Shown piece by piece: positions 11,153 to 21,248 of a stretch of DNA of 64,000 bases (positions within the stretch are counted from its first letter, which is position 1; every line of letters begins with the position of its first letter). Under the pieces are notes generated by a model, which worked only from the letters and a program-made list of their open reading frames with translations, was not told the DNA's origin and made no database searches. Both the position numbers and the translations under genes were made by a program. Origin of the DNA: Taxillus chinensis (taxonomy: Eukaryota > Streptophyta > Magnoliopsida > Santalales > Loranthaceae); NCBI GenBank assembly GCA_023512835.1, contig CM042085.1, positions 48,532,189-48,596,188 on the forward strand, written 5' to 3'.

Positions 11153-13460
11153 TTACACTTTTGGTGCCCAAACTTGTTTCGGGCGGTTAGGAGAAGCAAT
11201 AATAGTGTCAACTATTCCGGATTTTACTTTGTTAGGAATTTTAACTTTCCAAGTTGACTTAGCCTTTTCCGTATTAGATGCTTCTTTAAGTTGGGTTTTC
11301 TTGGGAGAGACACTCCGTAATGATTTGGATTTTGTTTTGCTAGAAGAACCCTTTTTGATAAGCTGATTTTTATTACTGTGAATTTGATTACATAACCAAC
11401 TATCTGTAAGACTCCAACACTCATAATGATAGTGACCTATTTCTCTACAGATCGAACAGACACTATGGTGTGGAGTTACAACGGGGGATACAGGTTTCTT
11501 AAGTTTTACAGATTTTCTTCTCTATTCCCTATGGCTTAATCCTTTGCGAGTGGGTGACGCACTCTTGGCCCTAGATGCGTCAACCTTGGCCTTTCCTTTG
11601 TTTATGGGTGCTATAGTTTCGGCTTTAACTGTAGCAGCTTTCCTTTCATCTTTTAGAGCGGGTGCTACTGCTTCGGGACTAGCAGTAACAGCCTGTCTTC
11701 CACAGTCATAGACTATGTATGGTGCCACCTGAAACAAAACCATCCAACGGTTTAGATGTACTAATAGGATACAAGTTGGTTAGTTTTGGAATGAAGTCCG
11801 GAGGGCATTCAGTGGCTTGTGCATTGGAAGTTGATGATTCGGAGCCTAGGCCAGGTTTAACTCAGATGTTGTCCGGATCAGTCCTAAATGTAGAGGCTAT
11901 TTCCCCAGATTTTAGCCACTTACGATTTATTTCTTTTTCCTTTTCGAGTTCATTCTCGAGTCTCTTTATAATAACTTTTAGGCCTGTTAGGTTGGTATTT
12001 AGCAAATGATTTTCTGCTCTTAGGTCATGATACCAAGTCTCTTTTCCTCTGAAGTCAGCTATGTCTTTTTCAAGTCGAGCAACAGAGAATTCAAGACGTT
12101 TATTCTAACTTTCCATATCTTTGTACATTTGAGTAATTATTAGTCTCTCAGTGTTTTCATGATCTCATTCAATAGTTAGAGATTCTAATTTACTCATGAG
12201 CTTAGAGATAGAAGGTACCTCAGTATTTGCCATGAGACAGACGTTCAGCTTTGGGGTTGGCTCATCATCCGAGGATTCCTCCTCTTCTTCAGAGCCGCTG
12301 ACGTACTTTGTGATGAACGCCTTTCTCTTGTGTTTGCTATTATCTGAGGTGGAGCGTCAAGGAGTAACCTTGTCACTTTTCTCGACCGTCTTAGATTTGG
12401 ATTTACAATCCTTGGCCCAGTGACCGGGTTTCTCATAGTTAAAGCATTCTTGGGAACTCGACTCCGATCGCTCCTTCCTTCTGGATGATGATGAGGAGCC
12501 TCTTCTGAATCCTTTTCTACTTTTCCGGAGGAATTAATCAAAGGATTTGACAAGAAGAGCTATTTCCTCTTCAGCGTCCGAGTCAGAGTTTTCTGACTCT
12601 TCCGTATCTTCATCTTGCTGAATACTGGGACACTCCGTAGCCTTTAAGGCTACCCCTTTTTCTTTTTGAGCTATTTTCTCATCTCGGTCAGAATATTTGA
12701 ATCTGACCTCATGAGTTCATAGCTCTCCGTATAGTTCTTCAAGGGCAGTATACGTCCAGTTCTTGTCAGCTTGCATCTAGAGCTGCTTGGAGTAGTAACG
12801 ATCAGGCAAGGAGCGGAAAAACTTGTCATTGATTTGGGATTGAGAGTAGTGCTCATTGACAGTTTTTAGTTCAAGAATGAGCTTGCCGAATCTCCGATAG
12901 ATGCTCTCAAGGGATTCGCCAGGTTTGTGATTAAAGCTCTCGAAGTTCTGTCTGAGAGCACATATAACGTTTTGCATTTGAGACTGACTTCCCTCATAGA
13001 GGATTGTCAGTTTATCCTAGATGGCTTTCGCTGTCGTGCAGCCCTAGACGTCCGTAAAAGCCTTGGAGTCCAAAGATGATGTTACATATGCTAGAGCCTT
13101 TTCATTAGCACACTGCTAGGCTCTTTCATTATGGGTAAGTTCAGCATCCGTCTTTGGCCTTCTAACTCCATGTTCTCTAATAGTCATGGGAATTGGCATC
13201 TCCTGATGCAGACAAGGCCACATGAGATGATCATGACATGTTATGAACATCCTCATGCGAGCTTTCCACTGGGAGAAAATCTCAGGTGTGAACCTTGGCA
13301 GTTTGGTCAGAGTGAAACTCAAACTCCGTGGTTGGAGAGCAGCGGCAGCAATAGGTTGAGGTGGATCGACATTCTCACTACTGCTTCGGTTAGGGATGGG
13401 CTCTTGAGCTCCCCCGGAGTTTAGGCGAGTGTTGAATAGCATGCTGCTTTCTTCGGCCAT
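11153..13460 (-). pseudogene. Gag of copia element A, broken
   Basis: It starts at ATG 13460 with MAEESSMLF, identical to B and C. It has the UBN2-type gag core (SFNHKPGESLESIYRRFGKL near 12890-12970), acidic serine stretches, a degraded first zinc knuckle near 12410-12460 and a second CCHC motif (C-x2-C-x4-H-x4-C) near 11430-11465. Stops include TGG to TAG at 13116 and the TAG at 13044-13046 shared with B and D. It ends at the TAA 11153-11155, also shared with B and D, just before the protease. Frameshifts lie around 12250-12560. Confidence 0.88.
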
Positions 13461-13509
13461 TTTTGAGTTGAGGAGAGAGAGGGATCTCTACTTTGAGCAG
13501 GTAGAACTC

Positions 13510-13521
13510 GCTCTGATACCA
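13510..13521 (-). other. Primer binding site of element A (initiator tRNA-Met)
   Basis: The complement reads TGGTATCAGAGC, complementary to the 3' end of plant initiator tRNA-Met. It begins two bases inside the 5' LTR. This is the canonical PBS of plant Ty1/copia elements. Confidence 0.93.
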
Positions 13522-13523
13522 CT

Positions 13524-14790
13524 TGTTGGTCCCTTGGAGCCTAGAGGGGGGTGAATAGGCTCTTAATAAAATTCTTTTCTCACTCAGGTACAACACTAAT
13601 TCTGGTTAAAAGAAATATTCAGTGCAGAAGATAACTAGATAATGAAATTGATTTGTTTTATTATCTAAAGATAATTACAACAAAAAGGCACAGCAATTAC
13701 AGCTAATAACAACGATACTCTCTTTTACAAGTTACACACACACTGGCTAGATTATCTCTATTTTGGTCAAGTACTCGTACGTATCAATTCTTCCTTTTTA
13801 TGCATGCACACTCTTTTTTTGATATACAACACTACAGATATATATATAGACATCCTAGGAATCTATCTTGGAACTGTATTTTCCGAGCACTGTGTAAACA
13901 TTAAGTTCTTCTCGGAAAATGCTTCTGCTTTAACTGCTACGGATGTGGAGCTCGAAATATTGGAAGCATAAGTGAATTGAATTACTTCGCTCGATTCCAA
14001 TTGCATTTGGGACTGCATCCACATCTCCGAGTGTTCCACGTGTAGGACAGTTTAGTTCTTCAATGAGTTTGTCTTACATCGGGACACAGCGAGCTGATAA
14101 CATAAATGCGGTATGGATAAGTTGAAGTAGCGTCTTCTTAATCCGGTGTAGATTTCCTTACTCAGTATAAATGAAGTCCTGAAATCCTTACTCCGTGTCA
14201 GCGCTTCCTTACTCCGCATGAGGTAGATATGCGGAATCCTTATTCCGCATCAGCGCTTTCTTACTCCGCGTGAGTTCCTTACTCCACTTGAGTAATGGTT
14301 CGGATTCCTTATTCCGCATTAGTTGTCCTTACTCCGCATCAGTCATTTCTTACTCCGCTCGAATGAAAGACTCGGATTCCTTAGTCCGTACCTTCTTTTC
14401 CTTAGACAGTTGGAGTGAAAGACTTAATTTCTTTCTCCGCAATAAATCTCTCTTACTCCGTACGAGTTATAGACTCGATTCTCATTCCGCATAAATTGAC
14501 TTAGTCCAATCAAGAATAAAAGCGCGGATTCCTTAGTCATTTTGTCAAGTGATTAGTCCGTACGAAGGGTCCATACTCCGGATGAAGACTTAGTTATTTA
14601 CCAAGTGTTTGACGACACTCATGATAATCCGGATCAGGATTATATATCATGTGCTTTGCTTTGCTCTCTGAGTGTAAGTCCAGTATAGGATTTTATCTTC
14701 TGCAAGCTTAAAATAAACATGAAACATCTCAAATCAAATTACATAGGGTTTTTATAACAACATCATCCAAATTATGGGTTTGATCCAACA
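13524..14790 (-). repeat. 5' LTR of copia element A
   Basis: It runs from TGTTGG (13524) to CCAACA (14790) in plus orientation and is next to the PBS. It contains the array of ACTC-N5-GAGT units (about 14150-14600). A TATA-like run lies at 13839-13848, a polyadenylation hexamer (TTTATT on plus, 13657-13662) follows it, and a GAGCCT/AGGCTC inverted repeat lies near the LTR 3' end. The outer flank is gag of element D. Confidence 0.94.
13839..13848 (-). promoter_or_regulatory. TATA-box candidate in the 5' LTR of A
   Basis: An uninterrupted TATATATATA lies downstream of the repeat array and about 180 bp before the AATAAA signal in element orientation, the usual U3/R layout. An equivalent run occurs at the same place in the LTRs of B, D and E. 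Confidence 0.5.
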
Positions 14791-14927
14791 CCTATTTCGA
14801 TGACTATCAGAGAAAACAGAGTTAGAAGGCCAAAGACTGATGCTGAACTCAACAACGAGGAAAGAGCCTGTCAATATGCTAGTGAAAAGGCTCTGGCATA
14901 TGTAACATCATCTTTGGACGCCGAAGC
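14791..14927 (+). pseudogene. Gag fragment 1 of element D (between insertion A and a solo LTR)
   Basis: The plus strand encodes the gag stretch that contains MTIRE, RRPKTDAEL and SEKALAYVTSSLD, collinear with about codons 93-137 of copy C. It starts exactly at the right edge of A and stops at the solo LTR at 14928. The preceding gag codons and the 5' LTR of D must lie left of the window. Confidence 0.9.
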
Positions 14928-15404
14928 TGTCACGCCGTGGATTTCCAACCCGAGGAAACCGATTCGTGACTCCCTTTTACCCACCCGGTGGGCAAGGGGT
15001 TAAGATTAATTCCACACGACTTTACGCACATCCACAATAAATATTCACAAAACAAAATCTTATTAATAATTTGAAACCACAATAGTTATCCATCGGGAAA
15101 CCACAATACTTTATTAATTTAAAAATTCTTTTACAACATCTCCCCATTGGGGTTTCCACAAAATAACATAACACAAATTACATTTAACAAAGCAACAAAG
15201 CAGAATTGCCTTCCACCTTGGTGTCTCTACCTAACGCCTGTAGGTCCCTGAAAGGAAAACAAAACACAGTAGGAGGGGTGAGCAACCACAACCTAGTAGG
15301 GATCATGTCTCCCCGACCCATCCCATGTTCCTAGTATCTACATGTCAACGTGTACAAGTGTAGTATCGTGGTACAAGTATTTAAATAGGAATAATCAACA
15401 TTTG

Positions 15405-15720
15405 AGAATAAGTCTACACAAACAAGCCACAGCCATACAGGCTCCACATCCACAGCCACACAGGCTCCACTAACATAGCCACATAGGCTCCACATCCACA
15501 GCCACACAGGCTCACAAACACAGCCACACAGGCACACAAGCACAGCCACATAGGCTAACAAGCACATAACATACATCTCAGCCACACAGGCATATAATAA
15601 AACATATAGCATACATCTCAGCCACATAGGCATATAATCAAACACATAGCATGCATCTCAGCCACACAGGAAAATAATCAAACACATAGCATGCATCTCA
15701 GCCAACAATTATATCAAGTA
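15405..15720 (-). repeat. Degenerate minisatellite inside the solo LTR (CAGCCACACAGGC units)
   Basis: CAGCCACACAGGCTCCAC and CATCTCAGCCACACAGGCAT recur with spacings of about 20-45 bp. The sister LTR carries a longer version at 55010-55415, with the unit near 40 bp (GCATGCATCTCAGCCACACA). The array is therefore a stable part of this LTR family whose copy number changes. Confidence 0.85.
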
Positions 15721-16111
15721 TATTTCCCCTGGAAACCACAAGGTTTCCCCACGTGAACCTACAACGGAACGAAGCCTAACAAACAACATTGACATTCCCA
15801 ACCGCCTCTAAGGCCCACTGCCATGCAACGAACCCCGAGAGTTCTCAGACCCCGGATGCAACATCAAAACCAAACAAAATATGCCATTGAAGGCCAACAT
15901 CCATATAGGAGATCACACCTATATGGATTTACATATATATATATATATATTATAACAATAACGACAATACTCTACAAATCATCCACCCCAGGGCCTAACC
16001 CTAGAATGGGTACTAGAAAAGACAGAACCCCTACCTTAGGAGGTTCCTCCTTGCTCTTGCTACCATGCTAGACGCCATCCACCCACGCGAATCACCACAG
16101 CACTAACGATC

Positions 16112-16116
<5 letters not shown>

Positions 16117-16146
<30 letters not shown>
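16117..16146. repeat. (CT)n microsatellite
   Basis: About 15 CT units. In LTR sense orientation it is a GA-repeat just downstream of the TATA candidate, next to sequence resembling a 5' leader (AGGGTTTCTTTCCGCC). Confidence 0.9.
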
Positions 16147-16148
<2 letters not shown>

Positions 16149-16208
16149 GACGGCTATGGCGGCTGGCGGAAAGAAACCCTAAACCTAAAACAAAGAGACC
16201 TCTACCTC

Positions 16209-16216
16209 CTTATATA
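16209..16216 (-). promoter_or_regulatory. TATA-box candidate of the gypsy-type LTR
   Basis: The minus strand reads TATATAAG, followed by GGAGGTAGAGG and AGGGTTT. It is conserved at 55951-55958 in the second copy. G-box elements lie upstream in this orientation. Confidence 0.5.
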
Positions 16217-16230
16217 GACACCTCACTTAT

Positions 16231-16405
16231 CAAAATGATGTAGTTTTGATAAGTGAAACCCAATGTTAAAACGACATAGTTTTGATAAATGAAATCCCAC
16301 CATCAAGACGACGTATTTTTGATAAATGAAATCCCACCATTAAAACAATGTAGTTTTGATAAATGAAATCCCAAAATCAAAACGACGTAGTTTTGATAAA
16401 GGGAA
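16231..16405 (-). repeat. Tandem 37-bp repeat with ACGT cores, five units
   Basis: Five head-to-tail units contain AAAACGACGTAGTTTTGA followed by TAAATGAAATCCCACCAT. The core is a near-palindrome around ACGT. The sister LTR (about 55965-56035) has two such units, so the array expanded or contracted after insertion or in the parent. Confidence 0.88.
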
Positions 16406-16519
16406 CATGCTACAACCTTCCTGCATCCATACAGGACAAAATACCCACAATTCGAACATAGTCCTTAAGGAAAAGATGATCAGCATAACAAAACGAAGAA
16501 GACGATGCAAAAACATGGC

Positions 16520-16549
16520 TGCACGTGACAAAGGCCATTGTCACGTGCA
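16520..16549. promoter_or_regulatory. Perfect G-box hairpin TGCACGTGACAA / TTGTCACGTGCA
   Basis: A 12-bp perfect inverted repeat with a 6-base loop carries CACGTG in both arms. Partial copies follow near 16626-16650. Two equivalents lie in the sister LTR at 56151-56180 (one mismatch) and 56253-56279. CACGTG is the plant G-box bound by bZIP and bHLH factors, and the arms lie upstream of the TATA candidate. Confidence 0.75.
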
Positions 16550-16819
16550 AGCTCCAAATGCCCTAAGATTTTTCCACAAGACTTAGAATAACTTCTGGAA
16601 GGCTCCCATGCAAAAACACCATTGTCCGTGACAAGCCATTGTCACGTGCACCACCTAAAGGTTCCCTCTTGGGCTCATCTCTTACCTCAAGCTTGCCCAT
16701 CATCATACAAAGTGTTCAAGCCAATGTGTGTGGGAATAAAACTCCCTAAAACCCAACAATTGCCACCCTAAAAGGCAAAACTACGACTAACTCCACATCC
16801 CAAAACACGGGTCATTATA

Positions 16820-17052
16820 GAAGCTTTCATGGACGTCTAGGGCTGCACGACAGCGAAAGCTGTCTGGCATAAACTGACAATCCTCTATGAGGGAAGTCAG
16901 TCCCAAATGCAGAACATCATCTGTGCTCTCAAACAAAACTTTGAGAGCTTCAATCATAAACCTGGTGAAACCCTCGAAAGCATCTATCGGTGATTCGGCA
17001 AGCTCATTCTTGAGCTGAAGACTCTCAATGAACACTACACTCAATTCCAACT
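16820..17052 (+). pseudogene. Gag fragment 2 of element D
   Basis: It continues the UBN2-like gag after the solo LTR: GCTTAKAVW, SQSQMQNIICAL, SFNHKPGETLESIY and LNEHYTQF. It contains TAG 16838-16840 at the position of gag codon 139, shared with A and B, and a second stop after ESIYR. It ends with the target duplication CAACT (17048-17052) of element B. Confidence 0.9.
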
Positions 17053-18398
17053 TGTTGGTGTCCCGAAGAGCCTAAAAGGGGGGGGGGGTGAATAGGCTCT
17101 TTGAAAATTCTTTCTCTCTCTTAATGGCTTAGACACTCACTCTGGTTAAACGGATAAAATCAGTGCGGAAGATTAACCAGGTAGTGGAAGTATGTTGCTT
17201 TATTATCTGAAGATAATTACAACAAGGCAAAACAGCATTTTAGATGATTACAACACAACACTCTCTTATGGTTACACACACTTGGCAGTTAATCTCTGTG
17301 TTTGGCTCTTTTCAAGATATACGCTTATGAATGTATAAGTACAAGTAAGTACGCGCAATCTTTTCTTATTTACATTGCTTCAGGCATATATATAGACACC
17401 CTAGAAGTCTATCTTGGAACTGTATTTTCCGAGCAGTGTGAAGCATTGAAGTTCTTCATCGGAAAATGCTAAAGCTTTAACTGCTGCGGATGTGGAGCTC
17501 GAAATATTGGAAGCATAAGTTGTAATGAATTCTTTGCTTGATTCCAATTGTATTTGAGACCGCGTCCACATCTCCACGTGATCCACGTGTAAGGTAATTT
17601 AGGTCTACAACGGGTTTGTCTTATATTAGGACAAAGCGAACTGATTGTAATTAATACGGCTCGGAAATGATGAAGCAGTGTCTTCTTAGTCCGTCATAAG
17701 GTTCCTTACTCCGTATCAGCGAAGCTCGGATCCTTACTCCGTGTTAGTGGTTGCTTACTCCGTGTGAATGAAGTCCTAGAATCCTTGTTCCGTGTCAGCG
17801 CTTTCTTACTCCGCATGAGTTGTGGTTCGGAGAGCTTACTCCGCATCTGCTCTTCCTTACTCCGTATGAGTAGTGGTCCGGAGAGCTTACTCCGCATCAG
17901 CGCTTCCTTACTCCTGCATGAGTAATGGTTCGGATTCCTTATTCCACATTTGATGTCCTTACTCCGCTCGAATGACAGACTCGGATTTCTTCGTCCGTGT
18001 CTTCTTTTTCTTAGTCCGGTTGGAGTGACAACTTCAATTCTTTCTCTCTCACAAGTCTCTTTTACTCCGTGCAAGATGTAGACTCAGGAACTTACTCCGC
18101 ATTAATTGACAATCTTGTTGAGTGTTAGACGCGGGTTCCTAGTCGTTTTGTCAAGTGTTTAATCAGCACGAAGGGTCCTTACTCCGGATGATGACTTGGT
18201 TATATACCAAGTAAATGACGACACTCATGATGATCCGGATCAGGATTATGTATCCTATCCTTAGCTTTGTCCTCACATGAGTAGGTCTGGATTTAAAGTT
18301 AACTCATCTGCTCAGACTTAATGGTAAACATGAAACATCTCGAGTCAAATTACATAGGGTTTGTTCCGCATTATCCAAATTCTCGGTTTGATCCAACA
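17053..18398 (-). repeat. 3' LTR of copia element B
   Basis: It runs TGTTGG to CCAACA and matches 28776-30140 with a few percent difference by eye. It contains the TTACTCCGC array at about 17690-18190. Its inner edge is followed by the polypurine-tract complement at 18399. Confidence 0.95.
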
Positions 18399-18414
18399 AT
18401 CTCCCCCAATATGG
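18399..18414 (-). other. Polypurine tract of element B
   Basis: The complement reads CCATATTGGGGGAGAT, directly against the 3' LTR and identical to the tract in A. Confidence 0.88.
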
Positions 18415-18538
18415 ATATGCCAAACCCTTTGTAATCTGATCCGATAAGGCAGCAAGAAATAACATAGAGGTAAGGATTAAAGAGAACAGTTCCACTTAGT
18501 TACAGCAAAAATACATTAAGCCTCAGTACAGATATACA

Positions 18539-21248
18539 TTATGGTACATACGACTTACTATATTTGAAGATCATCCTTGCTGCATGCTCTCGTAGTGCCA
18601 TTGTCTGCTTCTTGGAGAACTCGATGATATTTTTCCAGTCATCATCGAAAGAGATAACAGATTTCAAGAAGTAGCAGACAAAGGCTCCACAACTGTTTCC
18701 ATCAGGTTGCTGGGGCACATTCTTCTTGTTCCGGATCGTCCCCATGAGTACTTCATCCTGACCAAGAGGCGGTAGTTTCAAGTCTTCGTAGAGAGAACTC
18801 TGTCTGATTGCATCCGACGAGGTTCGAACGAGACTCCTCATCTGATTCTTTCTAATCGGGCGGTCAACCACCTGATGAGAATCCAGAAGCAAGATTTTCT
18901 TCTCTTTGATCAGGAATACAGTCAGCATGAAATGTGGGGAGTCGACCCAGAAGGGGATGAAAACTATGGACAGAGAGGTCCATGGTTGGCTGTTCTCTGC
19001 TGAACCATTGATGTAGGATAGAATAACGTCCACAGCAGGAAACTGGTTTTCAACCCAACAAGGAAGAATATCAAAATCAAGGCCTTCCTCAAGTAAAGAG
19101 GGAAATAGCCTCAACTCCATTTTGACTGCCAAAGCATAGTTGTCGATGTCGTCAGTGGAAAATTGTCCCTCCTCAGACAGTATGGTTTGGATATCTTGAG
19201 GTTCGAAGGGGGACAAGGCAGACACACATCGGCACTCGGCGGTGGAGGAGGCATAGGCCTTGGCAGCAGCAAGAATGCTCCCATCAGCATCATCCGGATG
19301 CAATTCCGCGTATGATGGGAGGAAGGTGATGGCACCAGATGGATCAGCAGGAGTGGGAGAGCTGGTCTGGCCAGTGGAGAAATGGCTACGTTTAGGCACG
19401 GGAAGGCCCGGAGGAAGAGCAGGTGCAGATCATTTGCGAGAAACAATGCCAGTAGTGGAAGGAGGAGAAGGATCAGATGATTTCTCCCCCGGTTTGGTAG
19501 ATTGACGAGAGTGGGAGGGACTGGCCACGACTTGCGTTAAGTCCGCAATAGAGGTAGACAAGTCAGAGAACGACATGGCAAGCCGCTCAAGCTTTTGAGC
19601 GGGAGGTAGAGGAGAAGGCAGAAAGAAGCTCGGTACCCATGGCCCGGACATGGTCGGAAAGAGCATGGGTCTGAAGATAACTGTCCTCAGCAAGGCGATC
19701 GAGTTGGGCGGAGAAAGCAGCCTCAGATAAAATCATGGCAAAAGAGGCTCGCCCTAGACCAAAGGCGGGAGCTTTTGAGGACTCGCCCGCATGAAGAGGG
19801 GCAGGTGTGGGCAGGGCAGAGTCGGCGGCAGCAGGAGAGGACGGTGGTTGTACAGCAGCAGCAGGAGGAGGGGCGGCAGATTCACTTTGACCGGAGAGGT
19901 CAATGGTAGGGATATCCGCAGGATAAGAGGGACCAGCCTCAGCAGGGACAGGTATCCGTGCGTCATGGGCAGGCCCGAAAGAGGCAGCAGCAGGAGATGC
20001 AGCCTTTAGGAGCGACGGCGTTACAAAGCCGTGGTAGCAGTTCCAAGTAATCATTTCCTCCGGGGTCTGGGTGTGTTGAGCATAAAACACCCGGAGGGTA
20101 GGTTCTGGGATGTCAGCAGTAATGGCAAGGCTGAAGCGCAGCCAGCAATCATTTAGTATGTCGGTGGAGAGATGGTCGAGATAGTCCTGGATGGCTGGAG
20201 AGTGAGCGAGAGAGGCTTCCGCAAGAGAAGATGGAAGATCCGGGAGAACAGTAGCAACAGCCGCTGTGACCAGAGAGATGGGTGCGGGAGCCTTAGCAGC
20301 AGCATCAGCAGGAAGAGAGCCAGGGACATCAGCAAGAGACACGGAGGTGGAAACCTCATGGAAGGGCGGCTGAGAGGGCCCTGCAGCAGTAGACGGGTCA
20401 GCCCGAACGCTGTGTAGCGAACTGCGGGAGCGTGCCGGAGCGGCAACAGACCGGATGCGGGAGTGAACTGACTGGAGAGCAGAACTAGCTTCGTGGCCCG
20501 AGCTGGCAACAGGCTCACCAATAGAACACGCTTGCTGTTCGGAAGCGACAGCAAGGGCACAGGAGACTGGAGGGTGGCGAACGGTGAGGGTCCCGTCGGC
20601 AGTAAGATGGCGGAAGTAGTAGAACGCCGGGAAGGGAATCACCAGTTCACCCTGGAAGTGCACGGGGTGAAGATGCCGGAAGATTTGGGACAGAATCCGT
20701 CCAAAAGATGAGTTCTGTTTCCCATTCCGCAACACCCGGAAGAGAAAGTTGCCCCAGTCAAGTGGCAGTGACTCAAAAACCGCATACATCGCCAGCAGGA
20801 GATCGTATGGAACCGAGTCGAGAGCCGTGGAGCGAGCCAGAAGACACCGGCTAAGTATGCTGGCCATACATCGGTGAGGACCATGGAAAGACTTCATTTT
20901 GTTCTCCTTCACCTTATTAGGACACCCCATGGAAGCAGCCATGGCAGCAGCATTTGGTCAAATGTCATCGCCAGCGGGAAGATTGAAAACATCCCGGATC
21001 ACCTGAGGCGTGATCCTGATAGTTTCCCCTCGAACAACAGAAAGGATAAACTCCTTAGTGGAGGTGGAGTGGTGATGGAAGGCCAGGACGTCCGAGACTA
21101 GAAGATCGGCCGGGGCAGAGACTAGCGTGAAAAGGTTGTTGTGCTTGAGTAGCTGGCGAACCTCGTGGAGCCATGCTGGAGGATCAGAGATTCCGGACCA
21201 ATCGACAAGATGGCCAGGAACAACACCATAGAGAGCTTGGGATGCCAT
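18539..21248 (-). pseudogene. Additional post-pol ORF of element B: plant-transposon-protein domain, linker, Ulp1-like (C48) protease; nearly intact
   Basis: It lies in sense orientation between pol and the 3' LTR and has about 900 codons. The start is ATG 21248 (MASQALYGVVPGHLVDW). A TGA at about codon 97 (20958-20960), a frameshift near 19590-19690 and a TGA at 19430-19432 break it; both TGAs look like CGA to TGA changes. The N-terminal region (about 330 residues, including MAASMGC, SRCLLARSTALDSVPYDLL and HLTADGTLT) resembles the family called putative plant transposon protein. The linker is Pro/Ala/Ser-rich with IPTIDLSGQ (19887-19913) and HAGESSKA. The last 286 residues (18539-19399) form a Ulp1-type cysteine protease domain: His156 in SPHFMLTVF, Asp173 in LLLDSHQ, Gln231 and Cys237 in QQPDGNSCG. 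Such enzymes cleave SUMO or related modifiers. Function in the element is unknown. Confidence 0.85.

Larger units (their letters stand above)
1..14790 (-). mobile_element. Copia element A, full length (first base of its 3' LTR lies outside the window)
   Basis: Two related LTRs (1-1254 and 13524-14790) flank, in minus-strand order, a primer binding site, gag, protease, integrase, reverse transcriptase, RNase H, a spacer, an additional ORF and a polypurine tract. The integrase-before-RT order defines Ty1/copia. The right flank (14791 on) is a gag fragment in the opposite orientation, so A sits inside element D. The target duplication should be CCTAT but its left copy is beyond the window edge. 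All coding parts carry stops and frameshifts, and a solo LTR (G) interrupts the additional ORF. By eye the two LTRs differ by a few percent, so the insertion is not very recent. Confidence 0.93.
14928..16819 (-). mobile_element. Solo LTR, gypsy-type family 1, inserted in gag of D
   Basis: It runs from TGTCACGCC to GGGTCATTATA (consensus end ...CATTACA in its sister at 54506-56451). It has an exact 5-bp target duplication, GAAGC (14923-14927 and 16820-16824). Its length is 1892 bp with no internal domains. The sense strand is probably minus. In that direction G-box hairpins and ACGT repeats precede a TATATAAG (complement at 16209-16216), the leader follows, and the LTR ends in GGCGTGACA, a common end of plant gypsy LTRs. 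The gypsy label is inference from the termini only. Confidence 0.9.

Noticed and set aside
15331..15645. Cys/Val-rich open frame, possible small cysteine-rich protein
   Set aside because: It is the complement of the CAGCCACACAGGC minisatellite in the solo LTR. The repeat unit explains the composition.
15400..15720. Satellite or centromeric repeat
   Set aside because: It is confined to the LTR and present in the same place in both LTR copies, so it is an LTR-internal minisatellite.
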